DNA from: Kordiimonas lipolytica
Lineage (GTDB): Bacteria; Pseudomonadota; Alphaproteobacteria; Sphingomonadales; Kordiimonadaceae
Direction: 5' to 3'
Assembly (NCBI RefSeq): GCF_001550065.1
Contig: NZ_LRUB01000032.1
Span: forward strand, 247,510-311,509
DNA: 64,000 nucleotides
Shown here: positions 63,814 to 64,000 of the stretch, one piece after another
Position numbering within the stretch: the stretch's first letter is position 1
How the letters are laid out: each line of letters begins with the position of its first letter
The notes under the pieces: generated by a model
Told to the model about the DNA's origin: nothing
Databases searched by the model: none
The model's input: only the letters and a program-made list of their open reading frames with translations
Made by a program: the position numbers and the translations under genes

Positions 63814-64000
63814 TGACTGCTTCTCACGCTACTGCTACGCCTAAAATCGCCGGTACACAGCCCCTAAAGACAGTGACCGCAGAATATCTCACCACCTGTC
63901 ACAAAGAGTTCATTGCGTGGCTCTTTGAACAAGCTGCCAAAGGCGGTTATCACATTCTGCTCGTGCTAGCAGGATTGATCTCTGAAGCCACAAACTGGTT
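63814..64000 (+). CDS. Hypothetical protein of the integrative element (cut by window edge)
   Basis: Sixty-two codons are visible before base 64000, starting MTASHATATPKIAGTQPLKT, then a mildly hydrophobic stretch (GGYHILLVLAGLISEATNW) at the cut end. An AAAGGAGG box lies five bases before the ATG, so translation is well supported. I do not recognise a family. It does not resemble a RES toxin in the part seen. Confidence 0.65.

Larger units (their letters stand above)
61391..64000 (+). mobile_element. Left end of an integrative element next to tRNA-Leu(CAG), incomplete
   Basis: Immediately after the tRNA come a divergent XRE regulator gene, an excisionase-like gene, a tyrosine integrase and an antitoxin-like gene, in the order of a prophage or genomic-island end. 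The DNA turns A+T-richer and the genes lose resemblance to the housekeeping neighbours. The expected attL core is the tRNA 3' end (about 61368-61390); the matching attR lies outside the window, so the size and exact border are unknown. Confidence 0.75.

Overview
The window is a high-G+C bacterial chromosome segment that reads as an alphaproteobacterium, probably marine (Kordiimonas-like orders are a guess). The lineage signs are a System I cytochrome c maturation block, RpoH and CarD near FdxA, an S4-domain protein next to a SUV3/MgpS-like RNA helicase, CobS/CobT near a BolA protein, and an NDUFA9-like protein. Most of it is well-packed housekeeping sequence, with a few accessory patches.

Layout. 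1-5.5 kb: ccmABCDEFGH on the minus strand, with ccmH running off the left edge. 5.7-8.7 kb: cardiolipin synthase, an Mpo1-like membrane protein and an enoyl-CoA hydratase. 8.7-12.2 kb: a SulP transporter and beta-carbonic anhydrase divergent from an OxyR-like LysR regulator that has lost the OxyR redox cysteines, with a perfect OxyR-type half site in front of it. 12.5-19.2 kb: a diguanylate cyclase, a patatin-like lipase, then a tightly coupled four-gene cassette: cytochrome P450, two small unrecognised proteins and a DyP-type peroxidase. This cassette is the best candidate in the window for an undescribed system. 19.2-20.2 kb: two A+T-richer membrane-protein genes beside the 3' end of tRNA-Arg(CCT). 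20.4-28 kb: a sensor kinase, an aminotransferase/sulfotransferase pair, a degenerate secreted nuclease homologue, rpoH, carD, fdxA, a lipoprotein gene behind a large palindrome, and an S4-domain gene. 28-34 kb: a covarying REP-like doublet, the SUV3-like helicase, a Tat amidase coupled to a macrodomain protein, and rpmB. 34-40.4 kb: cobS-cobT-esterase-like, BolA, two solute-binding-like proteins and a 43-residue membrane protein. 40.5-46.3 kb: head-to-head aconitases acnB and acnA. 46.3-61.1 kb: a PAS protein, DUF1223, a DEAD-box helicase, a beta-propeller protein, GST-queG, gltD-gltB, uppP and an NDUFA9-like protein. From 61.3 kb: tRNA-Leu(CAG) followed by the left end of an integrative element (XRE regulator, excisionase-like gene, tyrosine integrase, DUF2384 antitoxin-like gene) that runs off the right edge.

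How the genes work together. The ccm block exports and attaches heme to c-type cytochromes. SulP plus carbonic anhydrase may handle inorganic carbon. gltBD assimilates ammonia as glutamate. The two aconitases supply the TCA cycle, and UppP recycles the wall-lipid carrier. The P450/DyP cassette follows a lipase gene and may act on lipids or fatty acids with peroxide; that role is inference. All readings come from the sequence and remembered family motifs; no database search was run.
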